Source: Phenylobacterium sp. (GTDB lineage Bacteria > Pseudomonadota > Alphaproteobacteria > Caulobacterales > Caulobacteraceae). From it: a stretch of DNA of 12,206 bases. The stretch lies in NCBI GenBank assembly GCA_028291285.1, contig JAQGIJ010000256.1, positions 1-12,206 of the forward strand, given 5' to 3'. A program made the position numbers and the translations under genes. The first letter of the stretch is position 1. Every line of letters starts with the position of its first letter. Shown here in pieces: positions 1-8,392 of this stretch. Below the pieces are notes generated by a model. It saw only the letters and a program-made list of their open reading frames with translations, had not been told where the DNA came from and searched no databases.

Positions 1-3000
1 AGATAGAGGTAGATCACCGGCGTGGTGAACAGGGTCAGCACCTGCGAGACCAGCAGCCCGCCGACGATGGCGTAGCCGAGCGGGCGGCGGAACTCCGACC
101 CGGTGCCCCCCATCAGGATCATCGGCACGCCGGTCAGGGCCGCGCAGGCGGTGGTCATCAGGATCGGACGGAACCGCTGGTGCGAGGCCTGCCGGGCCGC
201 CTCCTCGGCGGTGAGGTTCTGGTTGCGCTCAAGGTGCAGCGCCACGTCGACGATCATGATCCCGTTCTTCTTCACGATGCCGATCAGGAGGATGATGGCG
301 ATGATCCCGATGACGGTCAGGTCCTGTCCGGCGAGCTTCAGCGCGAGCAGGGCGCCGAGGCCGGCGGAGGGAAGGGTCGAGAGGATCGTCAGCGGGTGGA
401 TGAAGCTTTCGTACAGTACGCCCAGGATCACATAGACCGCGATCAAGGCCGCGAGGATCAGGACCGGCTCGCTTGAGAGCGATTGCTGGAACGCCTGGGC
501 GGTGCCCTGGAATGAGCCGTTCAAGGTGAGCGGCGCGCCCAGCTTCGCCCGCGCCTGCGCGATCGCCTGCGTCGCCTGGCTGAGCGCCACCCCGGGCGCC
601 AGATTGAACGACAGGGTGACGGATGGATATTCGCTCTGGTGGTTGACGGTGAGACTGCTCGTGCCGTTCGGATCGAACGTCACGAACTGGGAGAGCGGCA
701 CCGATTTTCCGGTGGTCGGCGACAGCAGAAAGACGGAGTGCAGGATGTCCGGCGTGGTCTGCAGCTTGGGAGGCGCCTCCAGCACGACGTGATAGGCGTT
801 CTGCTGGGTGAAGAACTGAGTGATCTCGTCCTGGCCGATCAGCTCGTAGACCGCCGTGTCCACCGCCGTCGGTGAGAGGCCGAAGCGCGCGGCCGCCGCA
901 CGGTCGATCTGCAGATTGAGCGCAGCGCCGTTCGACTGCTGGTCGGAGCTCACCTCGGTCAGCTGCGGAAGCGTTTGCAAGGCGGTGAGCAGCCTCGGCG
1001 CCCAGGTGTCCAGCTCCTGCAGGTCGGAGTCGTACAGCGTGTACTGGTACTGCGCCTGGCCGGGCCGGCCGCCGATGTTGATGTCCTGCGCCGCCTGCAG
1101 AAAGGTGTTCGCGCCGACGATGCTGGCGAGCTTGGGCCGCAGCCGGGTGATGATCTGAGACGCCGAGGCCTTTCTTCCGCTGTCCTGGGGCTTGAGGGCG
1201 ATGAACATGTTGGCCTGGTTGGCGTTCGCGGTGCCGACGAACATCGCGAAGTCGGCGACGCCCGGGTCCTGGCTGATCACCCGCGCCACCGCCTGGACCT
1301 TCTGCTCCGACTTGGTGAAGGAGGCGTCCTGCGAGGTGAGCATGACGCCCGTCAGGAATCCGGTGTCCTGCTGCGGGAAGAACCCGGTCTTGGCCGTCAT
1401 GTAGAAATAGCCGGTGAGTAGGAGCGTCCCCAGGAAGACGGCCAGGGCGGCGGGCTTGTGCGCCAGCACCTTGTCGAGCGCGCCCACATACGCCCCGTCG
1501 AGCCATGCGAAGCCGCGCTCGAAGGCGCGCGTGAAGCGGTTGGTCGGCGGCTTTGGCGGCCTCAGGAACAGGCTGCAGAGCATCGGGGTGAGAGTCAGCG
1601 TCAGAAACATCGAGACCAGCACGGCCGCACTCAGCGTGACCGCGAACTCGCGCATCAGCAGGCCGACCACCCCGCCCATGAACATCAGCGGCGTGAAGAC
1701 CGCGACCAGCGAGATCGAGATGGTCAGGATGGTGAAGCTGACCTCGCCGGCGCCGTCCAGGGCGGCTTCGAACGGCTGCTCGCCGGCTTCGAGGTGCTTC
1801 CAGATGATCTCCACCATGACGATCGCGTCATCGACCACGAAGCCCACGGCGATGCTGAGCGCCATCAAGGAAAGATTGTCGAGGCTGAAGCCCAGCGGCA
1901 GCATGACCGCCAACGCGCCGAGCAGAGCGATGGGGATCACCGTGCTGGGGATCAACGTCGCGCGCACGTTCAGCAGGAACAGGAAGATGACGATGACCAC
2001 GAGGACGATGGTGATGACGAGCGTCGTCATCACGTCCTGCACTGCGGCCCGGATCGTCTGAGTCCGGTCCATGATGATGTGCACGGCGATGCCGGGCGGG
2101 ATGTTCCGCTGCAGACCGGGCAACGCCTTGCGGATCAGATTGACCGTGGTGATGACGTTCGCGCTCGGCAGGCCGTAGATGACCAGGAGGATGCTCGGCC
2201 CAGTCCGCAACGTCGGGTCGATGCTGGCCTTCCCGCGAAAGGTCCAGGCGCCGATCTGGGTGTTCTCCACGCTATCCCGCGCCTCGCCCAGATCCCTGAG
2301 ACGGATCGCGCGGCCTTTGCTGTAGCCGAGGACCAGATTGTTCCACGGGGCCGCGGAGAGGATCTGGTCGTTGGCATAGACCGTCAGCTGCTGGGCAGCC
2401 CCGCTGATCGCGCCCTTCGGCTGGTTGGTGGTCTGGGTGATGATCTGCGCGCGCAGGTTGTCGTACAGAAGGCCGCGGGCGGCGACCTTGCGGGGGTCCA
2501 GCGCAATGCGCACGGCCGGCTTCTGCTGACCGCCAATCGACACCAGGCCCACGCCGGCGAGCTTGGAGATCTGCTGCGAGAGGATCACGTCGGCGTAATT
2601 GTCGACCTGATCGATCGGCAGGGTCTCCGACTCCAGGGACAGGACCATGATCGGCGCGTCGGCCGGATTGACCTGGCGGATCGTCGGCTGCGACGGCAGG
2701 TTGGTGGGCAATTGGCCGCTGGCTGCGTTGATCGCCGCGAGCACCTGCTGGAACTCCGAGGTCATGCTCTGCCCGAGCTGGAACTGCAGGGTGATGCTCG
2801 TCGAGCCGAGCGCGCTGCTGGAGGTCATCTGACTGATCCCAGGGATCAGGGAGAACTGCCGCTCCAGCGGGGTGGCGACGTTCGAGGCCATGGTCACCGG
2901 GCTGGCGCCGGGCAGGCTGGCGCTGACCTGCAACGTGGGGAAGTCCACGTTCGGGAGCGCCGAGACCGGCAGGCTGAAATAGCTGACCACGCCGAGGATC

Positions 3001-3065
3001 AGGATGGCCACGGCGATAAGGGTGGTCGCGACCGGGCGGCGAATGAAGGGGCCGGAGAGGCTCAT
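1..3065 (-). CDS. RND (HAE1 family) multidrug efflux pump permease, MdtB/MdtC-like, C-terminus cut by window edge
   Basis: Proton-driven inner-membrane pump that takes drugs or other amphiphiles from the periplasm or membrane and passes them to an outer-membrane channel through the adaptor encoded just upstream. I translated the minus strand from the ATG at 3065. It gives about 1,021 codons without a stop up to position 1, close to the usual 1,030-1,050, so only the last few residues are missing. The start MSLSGPFIRRPVATTL and first membrane helix are typical of the family. The proton-relay pair is present as D412-D413 in SIAVGFVVDDAIVMVE (TM4), and the TM10 lysine as K932/K933 in GIVKKNGIMIVD; the GIVKKNG form is typical of MdtB/MdtC rather than AcrB. 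The start codon overlaps the adaptor stop by 4 bp (ATGA), implying translational coupling. A single permease gene is visible, so a homotrimer is likely, although a second permease could lie beyond position 1. Family is sure; substrate is unknown. Confidence 0.95.
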   Translation of the reverse strand, partial: MSLSGPFIRRPVATTLIAVAILILGVVSYFSLPVSALPNVDFPTLQVSASLPGASPVTMASNVATPLERQFSLIPGISQMTSSSALGSTSITLQFQLGQSMTSEFQQVLAAINAASGQLPTNLPSQPTIRQVNPADAPIMVLSLESETLPIDQVDNYADVILSQQISKLAGVGLVSIGGQQKPAVRIALDPRKVAARGLLYDNLRAQIITQTTNQPKGAISGAAQQLTVYANDQILSAAPWNNLVLGYSKGRAIRLRDLGEARDSVENTQIGAWTFRGKASIDPTLRTGPSILLVIYGLPSANVITTVNLIRKALPGLQRNIPPGIAVHIIMDRTQTIRAAVQDVMTTLVITIVLVVIVIFLFLLNVRATLIPSTVIPIALLGALAVMLPLGFSLDNLSLMALSIAVGFVVDDAIVMVEIIWKHLEAGEQPFEAALDGAGEVSFTILTISISLVAVFTPLMFMGGVVGLLMREFAVTLSAAVLVSMFLTLTLTPMLCSLFLRPPKPPTNRFTRAFERGFAWLDGAYVGALDKVLAHKPAALAVFLGTLLLTGYFYMTAKTGFFPQQDTGFLTGVMLTSQDASFTKSEQKVQAVARVISQDPGVADFAMFVGTANANQANMFIALKPQDSGRKASASQIITRLRPKLASIVGANTFLQAAQDINIGGRPGQAQYQYTLYDSDLQELDTWAPRLLTALQTLPQLTEVSSDQQSNGAALNLQIDRAAAARFGLSPTAVDTAVYELIGQDEITQFFTQQNAYHVVLEAPPKLQTTPDILHSVFLLSPTTGKSVPLSQFVTFDPNGTSSLTVNHQSEYPSVTLSFNLAPGVALSQATQAIAQARAKLGAPLTLNGSFQGTAQAFQQSLSSEPVLILAALIAVYVILGVLYESFIHPLTILSTLPSAGLGALLALKLAGQDLTVIGIIAIILLIGIVKKNGIMIVDVALHLERNQNLTAEEAARQASHQRFRPILMTTACAALTGVPMILMGGTGSEFRRPLGYAIVGGLLVSQVLTLFTTPVIYLY

Positions 3066-4330
3066 GGCGTAGCCTTCGGGATCGGGACCACCTGGGTGAC
3101 GCGGATCTTCGATTTGTTCTTCAGCGTCATCTGCCCGTCCGTGACGACCATCTCGCCCGCGCGCACGCCGCTCTTCAGGACGGTGGCCGCGCCCTCTGTG
3201 GCGAAGATGGCGACGGGACGAAGGACGACCTGGTTGTTAGGGCCGACGACGAAGGCGAACAGGCCGTTGGGGCCGCGATTGACGGCCGAGCTCGGGACCA
3301 CGATCACATTCTGCAGGATCTGCCGCGTGAGCCTCACATTCACGAACTGGCCGGGCCACAGCCTCCGCCCGGGATTGGGGAACCGACCCTTCAGCTCGAC
3401 CGTGCCGCTCGCGGCGTCCACCTGATTGTCGGCGATGGTGACCTGGCCGCTGTCCACCAGCTCGCCGGTCTCCTGGCTGTAGGCCTGTGCAGGCAGAGGC
3501 CGCGTGAATCCATTGGAAAGCGCCTGAAGCCGCTGGAACTCGCCTTCCCCGACGGTGAAGGTCACCGCGATCGGCTGGATCTGATTGATCACGACGATGC
3601 CTGTGCCGCCGGCGGAGGACGAGGCGCTGGAGACCGCGCCGCTGCCGGTGCTGCCGGTTGAGCTGGTGGTCGCGGTCGGGCTGGCGCTGCTGGTGACCGA
3701 CGCCGTGCTCGGCGTGCTGGCCACCGAACCGCTCGCGCTGACCAGGTTCCCCGGGTCGACGAGGCGCACGCCCGCCCGCCCGGAGATCGGCGAAACGATC
3801 CGGCAGTAGGCGAGATTGATCCGCGCTGCGGCGACCAGGCCTTGGTCCAGCCGAACCGTGCCCTCGAACTGTCCGACGGTGGCGACCTCGTCCTCGAGGA
3901 TCTGGCGAGCGACGGCGTTTTGGGCGAAGAGGCGCTGGTAGCGCGCGAGGTCGCGGCGCGCGCCAGCGAGCAGCGACTCATCGCGCTGGAGCGTGCCTTC
4001 CGCCTGCGTGAGAGCGGCCCGGTATGGCGCAGGATCGACCTCCGCCAGCAGCTGTCCGGCCTTGACGTCGGACCCTTCGACGAAGTTGACGCGGATCAGC
4101 TTGCCGCTGGCCTGGGCGAAGATGGTGACGCTGGTCCAGGCCAGGGCGCTGCCCAGTTCGGTCACCGTGATCGGCATGTCCTGGGCGACCGCCTTGGCGG
4201 CGGTTACAGGGATCGGAGGCGGCGCGGCGGCGGCGGCCGGCTTGCGATGGAGCAGGACCCAGGCGACGAGGCCGACGGCGACCAGCATGAGCGCGCCCAG
4301 CGCCAGCTGAAGTCGCCGCCGCGCCGTCAT
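3062..4330 (-). CDS. RND efflux periplasmic adaptor (membrane fusion protein), MdtA/HlyD type
   Basis: Links the RND pump to an outer-membrane factor across the periplasm; 422 aa. Residues about 8-28 form one hydrophobic helix (signal anchor) followed by an Ala/Pro linker. Residues about 71-103 (ASGKLIRVNFVEGSDVKAGQ region) are the first lipoyl half and about 104-168 the alpha-helical hairpin. LAYCRIVSPISGRAGVRLVD (about 173-192) is the second lipoyl half; the beta-barrel and membrane-proximal domains follow from GIVVINQIQPI (about 244) onward. Between NLVSASG and GIVV, where MdtA has only a few residues, there is a Ser/Thr/Ala/Gly-rich insert at about 198-243. The ATG at 4330 is chosen because an in-frame TGA lies 9 nt upstream; no clear Shine-Dalgarno is visible. 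First gene of a two-gene operon with the pump. No outer-membrane factor gene is seen, so it would have to lie beyond position 1 or elsewhere. No regulator gene is adjacent on the upstream side. Confidence 0.95.
   Translation of the reverse strand: MTARRRLQLALGALMLVAVGLVAWVLLHRKPAAAAAPPPIPVTAAKAVAQDMPITVTELGSALAWTSVTIFAQASGKLIRVNFVEGSDVKAGQLLAEVDPAPYRAALTQAEGTLQRDESLLAGARRDLARYQRLFAQNAVARQILEDEVATVGQFEGTVRLDQGLVAAARINLAYCRIVSPISGRAGVRLVDPGNLVSASGSVASTPSTASVTSSASPTATTSSTGSTGSGAVSSASSSAGGTGIVVINQIQPIAVTFTVGEGEFQRLQALSNGFTRPLPAQAYSQETGELVDSGQVTIADNQVDAASGTVELKGRFPNPGRRLWPGQFVNVRLTRQILQNVIVVPSSAVNRGPNGLFAFVVGPNNQVVLRPVAIFATEGAATVLKSGVRAGEMVVTDGQMTLKNKSKIRVTQVVPIPKATP
3602..3739 (-). other. Low-complexity Ser/Thr/Ala/Gly insert inside the efflux adaptor
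   Basis: Adaptor residues about 198-243 consist almost only of S, T, A, G, V and P with no charged residue. They sit between the second lipoyl motif and the beta-barrel. As I recall E. coli MdtA, the two flanks are nearly contiguous there (…GNQISSGDTTGIVVITQ…), so this is an insertion in a surface loop. The reading frame is kept through it. It is probably a flexible or extended periplasmic loop; its function is unknown. Confidence 0.8.
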
Positions 4331-4472
4331 GACGGATCAAGCCCGCATCTCCACGGGCCAGCGGGCTTTCGGACCGGAATGCATGGATGCGCACGTCGCG
4401 CCACGCGACGGGGCCGGAGTTCGCCGAATGGGACCACCATTGGCATTGTCGCAAGTCTCGTCGGGGCACGAC

Positions 4473-4486
4473 GCTACAAACGTAGC
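4473..4486. promoter_or_regulatory. Inverted repeat GCTAC-N4-GTAGC, candidate operator of the efflux operon
   Basis: Perfect 5-bp arms around AAAC, about 143 bp upstream of the adaptor ATG. The CTAC...GTAG form resembles the short dyads bound by dimeric winged-helix or TetR-type repressors; BlaI/PenI-type boxes are TACA-N2-TGTA-like, and this one is only similar. No regulator gene is adjacent, so the binding protein is unknown. A 14-bp dyad can occur by chance in DNA of this composition. Confidence 0.35.
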
Positions 4487-4909
4487 ATGGCGCCGATCGC
4501 GATGCGACGCGCGATGCTCGACCACAGCCCGGCTGCAGGAGGCCGATGCGTCCGCGTTGCATGACGAGGTCGTGATCGGCGAAGGCCCAGGCGCCGGGCG
4601 TCGGCTGGGCCTGACCACCTCCACCGCGACACGCCCCACCGCCCGCGCGAAAGGTCTCGGATCCAGGCGCCTGACGCCCCGGGCCTGCAGATAGATCGCG
4701 GCCATTTGGTCAATGTTGCAGCGCACAACGGCGAAGAATGCGGCGCCTGCACAAAGTTGCGTCAAAGCGTCGTGGGGGGCTGGTGAGGCGGCGAGTCGCA
4801 TTGCCCCGACTCGGCTTTGGGCACACCTTCAAGTAACTAGATGAATCTCCTGAACACGCGGCAGAGTTCGCCGCGCCGACAGGAAGGTGATCGAACTCGG
4901 GAGCTTAGA

Positions 4910-4934
4910 TTCCGATGTGATCTCATTTCCGATG
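4910..4934. repeat. Direct repeat TTCCGATG x2, 17-nt pitch, upstream of prkA
   Basis: TTCCGATG occurs at 4910-4917 and again at 4927-4934 in the AT-richer part of the prkA upstream region, about 200 bp before the start codon. The 17-nt pitch, about one and a half helical turns, could suit a tandem-site activator or response regulator. It could also be chance. Confidence 0.35.
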
Positions 4935-4990
4935 AACTTTAGGTAGTGAAAATATTGTTTCCGCCTTTCTAGACAAGATGGCGGCAGTTT

Positions 4991-5014
4991 GGTGCGATCC
5001 GCATCGGATGCACC
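4991..5014. promoter_or_regulatory. Bulged hairpin / inverted repeat upstream of prkA
   Basis: GGTGC-g-ATCCG-cat-CGGAT-GCACC: ten base pairs with one bulged G and a 3-nt loop, ending 119 bp before the prkA ATG. Two nested arms match exactly, which is unlikely by chance. There is no T-run after it, so it is not a classical terminator. It is either an operator dyad or structure in the 5' leader of the prkA transcript. A TATAGT sequence (5024-5029), a possible -10 element, follows closely, but no good -35 is seen at 17 nt. Confidence 0.5.
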
Positions 5015-5123
5015 ATGGATGGTTATAGTATCAACGCGCGGCGACCTGGTTCTACCGATCGAGCATCGCCCAGGCCTGAAGATCAGATCGCTGCGCTTTC
5101 ATCCCAGCTCGCGGCTGGAGGTT

Positions 5124-5128
5124 GAGGG
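5124..5128 (+). promoter_or_regulatory. Ribosome binding site deciding the prkA start
   Basis: GAGGG lies 5 nt before the ATG at 5134. A TTG at 5122 in the same frame could also start translation, but it would overlap this site and is only 0 nt behind the GGAGG at 5117-5121. The ATG also gives the N-terminus expected for the family. Confidence 0.6.
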
Positions 5129-5133
5129 TAAAG

Positions 5134-7080
5134 ATGAACAAGCCGCTTGACGTCTTTGATCTGTATTCGTCGCTCTTCGACAGCCGAAAGCAGACCGAGC
5201 TCTCGCTGCGGGATTACCTGAACCTCTGCCGGGATCAGCCCACGACCTACGCCAACGCGGCGGAGCGAATGATCGCGGCGATCGGCGAGCCGGAGGTGAT
5301 CAACACCGCCAGCGATCCGCGGCTCGGGCGGATCTTCATGAACCGCTCGATCAAGCGCTACGCCAGCTTCTCCGATTTCTACGGCATGGAGGAGACGATC
5401 GAGCGCATCGTCGGCTTCTTCAAGCACGCCGCCCAAGGCCTGGAGGAGCGCAAGCAGATCCTCTACCTGCTCGGCCCGGTGGGCGGCGGCAAGTCCTCGC
5501 TGGCCGAGCGTCTCAAGGCGCTGATGGAGCAGTTGCCGATTTATGTGCTGAAGGCCGGCGACCAGATCAGTCCGATCTTCGAATCGCCGCTGGGCCTGTT
5601 CGACCTGAACGCCCTGGGCCCGCTGCTCTCCGAACGCTACGGCATTCCGCAGCGCTATCTCACCGGCATCATGTCGCCCTGGGCGCTGAAGCGGGTGAAG
5701 GAATTCGAAGGCGACATCTCCCGCTTCACGGTCGTGCGCCTGATGCCTTCGAAGCTGAACCAGATCTGCGTGGCCAAGACCGAGCCCGGCGACGACAACA
5801 ACCAGGATATCTCGGCCCTGGTCGGCAAGGTCGACATCCGCAAGCTGGAGTTCTTTGGCCAGGACGACGCCGACGCCTATTCCTACAGCGGCGGGCTCAA
5901 CCGGACGACGCAGGGGCTTCTCGAGTTCGTCGAGATGTTCAAGGCGCCGATCAAGATCCTGCACCCGCTGCTGACGGCCACGCAGGAGGGCAACTACGTC
6001 GGCACCGAGAGCGTCGGCGCCATCCCCTATCAGGGCGTCATCCTCGCCCACTCCAACGAGTCGGAATGGCAGAGCTTCCGCAACAACAAGAACAACGAGG
6101 CGCTGATCGACCGTATCTGCGTGGTCAATGTGCCCTACTGCCTCCGGACGAACGAAGAGGCGGAAATCTACAAGAAGCTGCTGCAGTCCAGCGACCTGTC
6201 CGGCACGCCCTGCGCGCCCGGGACGCTGAACATGCTGTCGCAATTCTGCGTGCTCTCCCGCCTGAAGGAGCATGAGAACTCAAACCTGTTCTCGAAGATG
6301 CGGGTCTACAACGGCGAGAACCTGAAGGACGTCGACCCCAAGGCCAAGTCCCTGCAGGAGTACCGCGACGTCGCGAGCATGGACGAAGGCATGAACGGCG
6401 TCTCGACGCGCTCGGCCTTCAAGATCCTGGCCGAGACGTTCAACTTCGACAACGAAGAGGTGGCCGCCGACCCCGTCCACCTGATGTACGTGATCGAGCG
6501 CACCGTCCGCCGGGCTCAATATCCCGAGCAGACGGAGAAGCAGTACATCGATTTCATCAAGAGCGAGCTGGCGCCGCGCTACGCCGAATTCATCGGCAAC
6601 GAGATCCAGAAGGCCTATCTGGAAAGCTACGCCGATTACGGCCAGAACCTCTTCGACCGCTATGTCGCCTATGCCGACGCCTGGGTGGAAGACCAGGACT
6701 TCAAGGACTCCGACACCGGCGAGCTCTTTGACCGCAAGGTGCTCGATCAGGAGCTTTCGAAGATCGAGAAGCCGGCCGGCATCGCCAATCCCAAGGACTT
6801 CCGCAACGAAGTGGTGAAGTTCGCCCTCCGCGCCCGAGCGGCGCAGGGCGGCAAGAACCCGTCCTGGACCTCCTACGAAAAGATCCGCGAAGTGATCGAG
6901 AAGCGGATGTTCTCCCAGGTGGAGGAGCTGTTGCCGGTGATCAGCTTCTCCACCAAGGGCGACAAGGAGACCGAGCAGAAGCACAGCGACTTCGTGGCGC
7001 GGATGGTCGCTCGCGGCTACACGGCCCGCCAGACGCGCCGACTGGTCGAGTGGTACATGCGCGTCGACAAGGCGGGCTGA
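5134..7080 (+). CDS. prkA: PrkA/YeaG family AAA+ ATPase and serine protein kinase-like protein
   Basis: Stress- and starvation-linked cytoplasmic AAA+ protein. E. coli YeaG is needed for survival of long nitrogen starvation. Bacillus PrkA affects sporulation and has been described both as a kinase and as an ATP-dependent protease. The 648-aa product matches YeaG (about 644 aa) along its whole length as I remember it. The N-terminal PrkA AAA domain has the Walker A GPVGGGKS at residues 114-121 (K120, S121). Conserved blocks follow: KTEPGDDNNQDISALVGKVD, LLTATQEGNY, ILAHSNESEW with FRNNKNNEA, and SKMRVYNGE. The C-terminal PrkA domain contains AEFIGNEIQ, YGQNLFDRYV, EKPAGIANPKDFRNE and TSYEKIREVIEKRMF. 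It is the first gene of a plus-strand operon; yeaH starts 10 bp after its stop. Its own upstream region has a hairpin and a direct repeat. No truncation or substituted key residue is seen. Whether it acts as kinase, protease or remodelling ATPase here is not decided by sequence. Confidence 0.97.
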   Translation: MNKPLDVFDLYSSLFDSRKQTELSLRDYLNLCRDQPTTYANAAERMIAAIGEPEVINTASDPRLGRIFMNRSIKRYASFSDFYGMEETIERIVGFFKHAAQGLEERKQILYLLGPVGGGKSSLAERLKALMEQLPIYVLKAGDQISPIFESPLGLFDLNALGPLLSERYGIPQRYLTGIMSPWALKRVKEFEGDISRFTVVRLMPSKLNQICVAKTEPGDDNNQDISALVGKVDIRKLEFFGQDDADAYSYSGGLNRTTQGLLEFVEMFKAPIKILHPLLTATQEGNYVGTESVGAIPYQGVILAHSNESEWQSFRNNKNNEALIDRICVVNVPYCLRTNEEAEIYKKLLQSSDLSGTPCAPGTLNMLSQFCVLSRLKEHENSNLFSKMRVYNGENLKDVDPKAKSLQEYRDVASMDEGMNGVSTRSAFKILAETFNFDNEEVAADPVHLMYVIERTVRRAQYPEQTEKQYIDFIKSELAPRYAEFIGNEIQKAYLESYADYGQNLFDRYVAYADAWVEDQDFKDSDTGELFDRKVLDQELSKIEKPAGIANPKDFRNEVVKFALRARAAQGGKNPSWTSYEKIREVIEKRMFSQVEELLPVISFSTKGDKETEQKHSDFVARMVARGYTARQTRRLVEWYMRVDKAG

Positions 7081-7090
7081 GGCTGGCCCC

Positions 7091-8392
7091 ATGAACGTCA
7101 TCGACCGCAGGCTCAATCCCAGCGGCAAGAGCCTGCCCAACCGGCAGCGGTTCATGCGGCTGGCGAAGGAGACGATCCGGGCGGCGGTGGCGCGCTCCAT
7201 CCGCGAGCGGACGCTGGCCGATGTCGAGGCCAAGGAGGACATCCAGATCCCGATCAAGCGGATCGCCGAGCCGCGGCTGCGCCACGCCGCGTCCGGGGGC
7301 GACCGCGATCAGGTGTTCCCCGGCAACAAGGAGTTCGTGCAGGGCGACACCCTGCCCAAGCCGAAGCCCGGTGCGGGCGGCAAGGGCCGGGAAGGCGTCG
7401 ACAACGGCGAGGGCGAAGACGCCTTCCACTTCACCCTCAGCTCAGACGAATATCTGAACATCCTCTTCGAGGAGCTCGAGCTGCCGGACCTGGCCAAGAC
7501 CAAGCTCAAGGACGCGGAGACCTTCCGGCTCATGCGCGCCGGACACAGCACCAGCGGCTCGCCGACCAACCTGAACCTGGTCCGCACCATGCGCCACAGC
7601 CTGGCCCGCCGCATATCGCTGGGCCGGCCACGGACCGCGGAGATAGCGGCGCTGTGCGCTGCGATCGAAGCGCAAACGGCGGACGGCGACAGCGCCGATG
7701 TCTCGCGCCTGGAAGACCTGAGAGGCCGGTTGGAGACTCTGCGGACGCGGGCGCGGCGGATCGCCTACATCGATCCGGTCGACCTGCGCTTCAATCGTTT
7801 CCAGCCCGTGCCGCAGCCGAACGCCCAGGCCGTCATGTTCTGCCTGATGGACGTCTCGGGCTCCATGACCGAGGACATGAAGGACCTGGCGAAGCGATTC
7901 TTCCTGCTCCTGCACCTGTTCCTGCGGCGCAAGTACGAGCGCGTGGACATCGTCTTCATCCGCCACACTTCGGAAGCCCGGGAGGTCGACGAGGAGACCT
8001 TCTTCCACAGCCGCGAGACCGGCGGCACCGTCGTCTCCTCGGCTCTGCGGGAGATGCGCCGGATCGTCGACGAGCGCTATGCGGCCGCCGACTGGAACAT
8101 CTATGCGGCGCAGGCCTCGGACGGGGACAACGCCGGGAGCGACAGCGCCACCTGCATCGGGCTGATGGAGCAGGAGATCCTGCCGCTCTGCCAGTACTTC
8201 GCCTACGTCGAGGTCTACGACAGCCGGCAGGCCAGCATCTTCCATTCGAGCCAGAACGCCAGCGACCTCTGGAAGGACTATCACGCCATCGCCGCGCAGC
8301 ACCGCAACTTCGCGATGAAGCGAGTGTTTTCAAAGGCCGACGTCTTTCCGGTTTTCCACCAGTTGTTCGCCGCCTCTCGTCAGGCCGCCTGA
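7091..8392 (+). CDS. yeaH: YeaH/UPF0229 family von Willebrand factor A (VWA) domain protein
   Basis: Partner of PrkA in many proteobacteria, with unknown biochemical role; 433 aa, similar to E. coli YeaH (about 427). The N-terminus IDRRLNPSGKSLPNRQRF is the family signature. A Gly-rich, acidic linker (about 95-110, PGAGGKGREG) follows, then the conserved FTLSSDEYLNILFEELELP block and SLARR. The C-terminal half is a VWA domain with a complete MIDAS metal site: D254-V-S-G-S258 (DVSGSM), T310/T313 in ETGGT, and D344 in QASDGDN. MIDAS sites bind Mg2+ or Mn2+ and a carboxylate of the ligand protein. The start ATG at 7091 has GAGG at 7079-7082, overlapping the prkA stop, so translation is probably coupled. 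VWA proteins next to AAA+ ATPases (MoxR, CbbQ/CbbO, RavA/ViaA) often deliver the ATPase to a client; the same job here is an inference. Confidence 0.96.
   Translation: MNVIDRRLNPSGKSLPNRQRFMRLAKETIRAAVARSIRERTLADVEAKEDIQIPIKRIAEPRLRHAASGGDRDQVFPGNKEFVQGDTLPKPKPGAGGKGREGVDNGEGEDAFHFTLSSDEYLNILFEELELPDLAKTKLKDAETFRLMRAGHSTSGSPTNLNLVRTMRHSLARRISLGRPRTAEIAALCAAIEAQTADGDSADVSRLEDLRGRLETLRTRARRIAYIDPVDLRFNRFQPVPQPNAQAVMFCLMDVSGSMTEDMKDLAKRFFLLLHLFLRRKYERVDIVFIRHTSEAREVDEETFFHSRETGGTVVSSALREMRRIVDERYAAADWNIYAAQASDGDNAGSDSATCIGLMEQEILPLCQYFAYVEVYDSRQASIFHSSQNASDLWKDYHAIAAQHRNFAMKRVFSKADVFPVFHQLFAASRQAA

Larger units (their letters stand above)
4331..5133. other. 803-bp divergent intergenic region, no supported gene
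   Basis: Separates the minus-strand efflux operon from the plus-strand prkA operon. The first part (4331-4800) is GC-rich and open in several frames on both strands, but none of the translations resembles a known protein. They are rich in Arg, Pro, Ser and Ala and lack a convincing ribosome site. The second part (about 4830-5040) is visibly richer in A and T, as expected for a promoter region. Candidate regulatory elements are listed separately. I could not assign a -35/-10 pair with confidence on either side. A decayed gene in 4331-4800 cannot be excluded. Confidence 0.7.

Noticed and set aside
1458..3425. A 655-codon open frame on the plus strand, opposite the RND pump
   Set aside because: It is antisense to a clear RND permease. 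Its translation is an Arg/Asp/His/Gln-rich mix typical of the reverse frame of GC-rich genes, with no recognisable domain.
4337..4801. A 154-codon minus-strand frame, and overlapping plus-strand frames, in the gap before prkA
   Set aside because: No recognisable domain, several equally good overlapping frames, and no convincing ribosome site. Kept as intergenic, although a decayed gene is possible.
4934..4964. Possible general-stress (EcfG-type, GGAAC-N16/17-CGTT) promoter for prkA
   Set aside because: Only GAAC and GTT are present, the spacing is too long and the first G is missing. It does not meet the consensus.
4978..4997. Possible sigma-54 promoter (GG-N10-GC) before prkA, attractive because E. 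coli yeaG responds to nitrogen starvation
   Set aside because: The GG and GC elements in GGCGGCAGTTTGGTGC have spacings of 12 or 9 rather than 10, so the match fails.
5083..6273. A 396-codon minus-strand frame opposite prkA
   Set aside because: The translation is rich in Arg, Leu, Val and His with no family resemblance. The plus strand encodes PrkA throughout.
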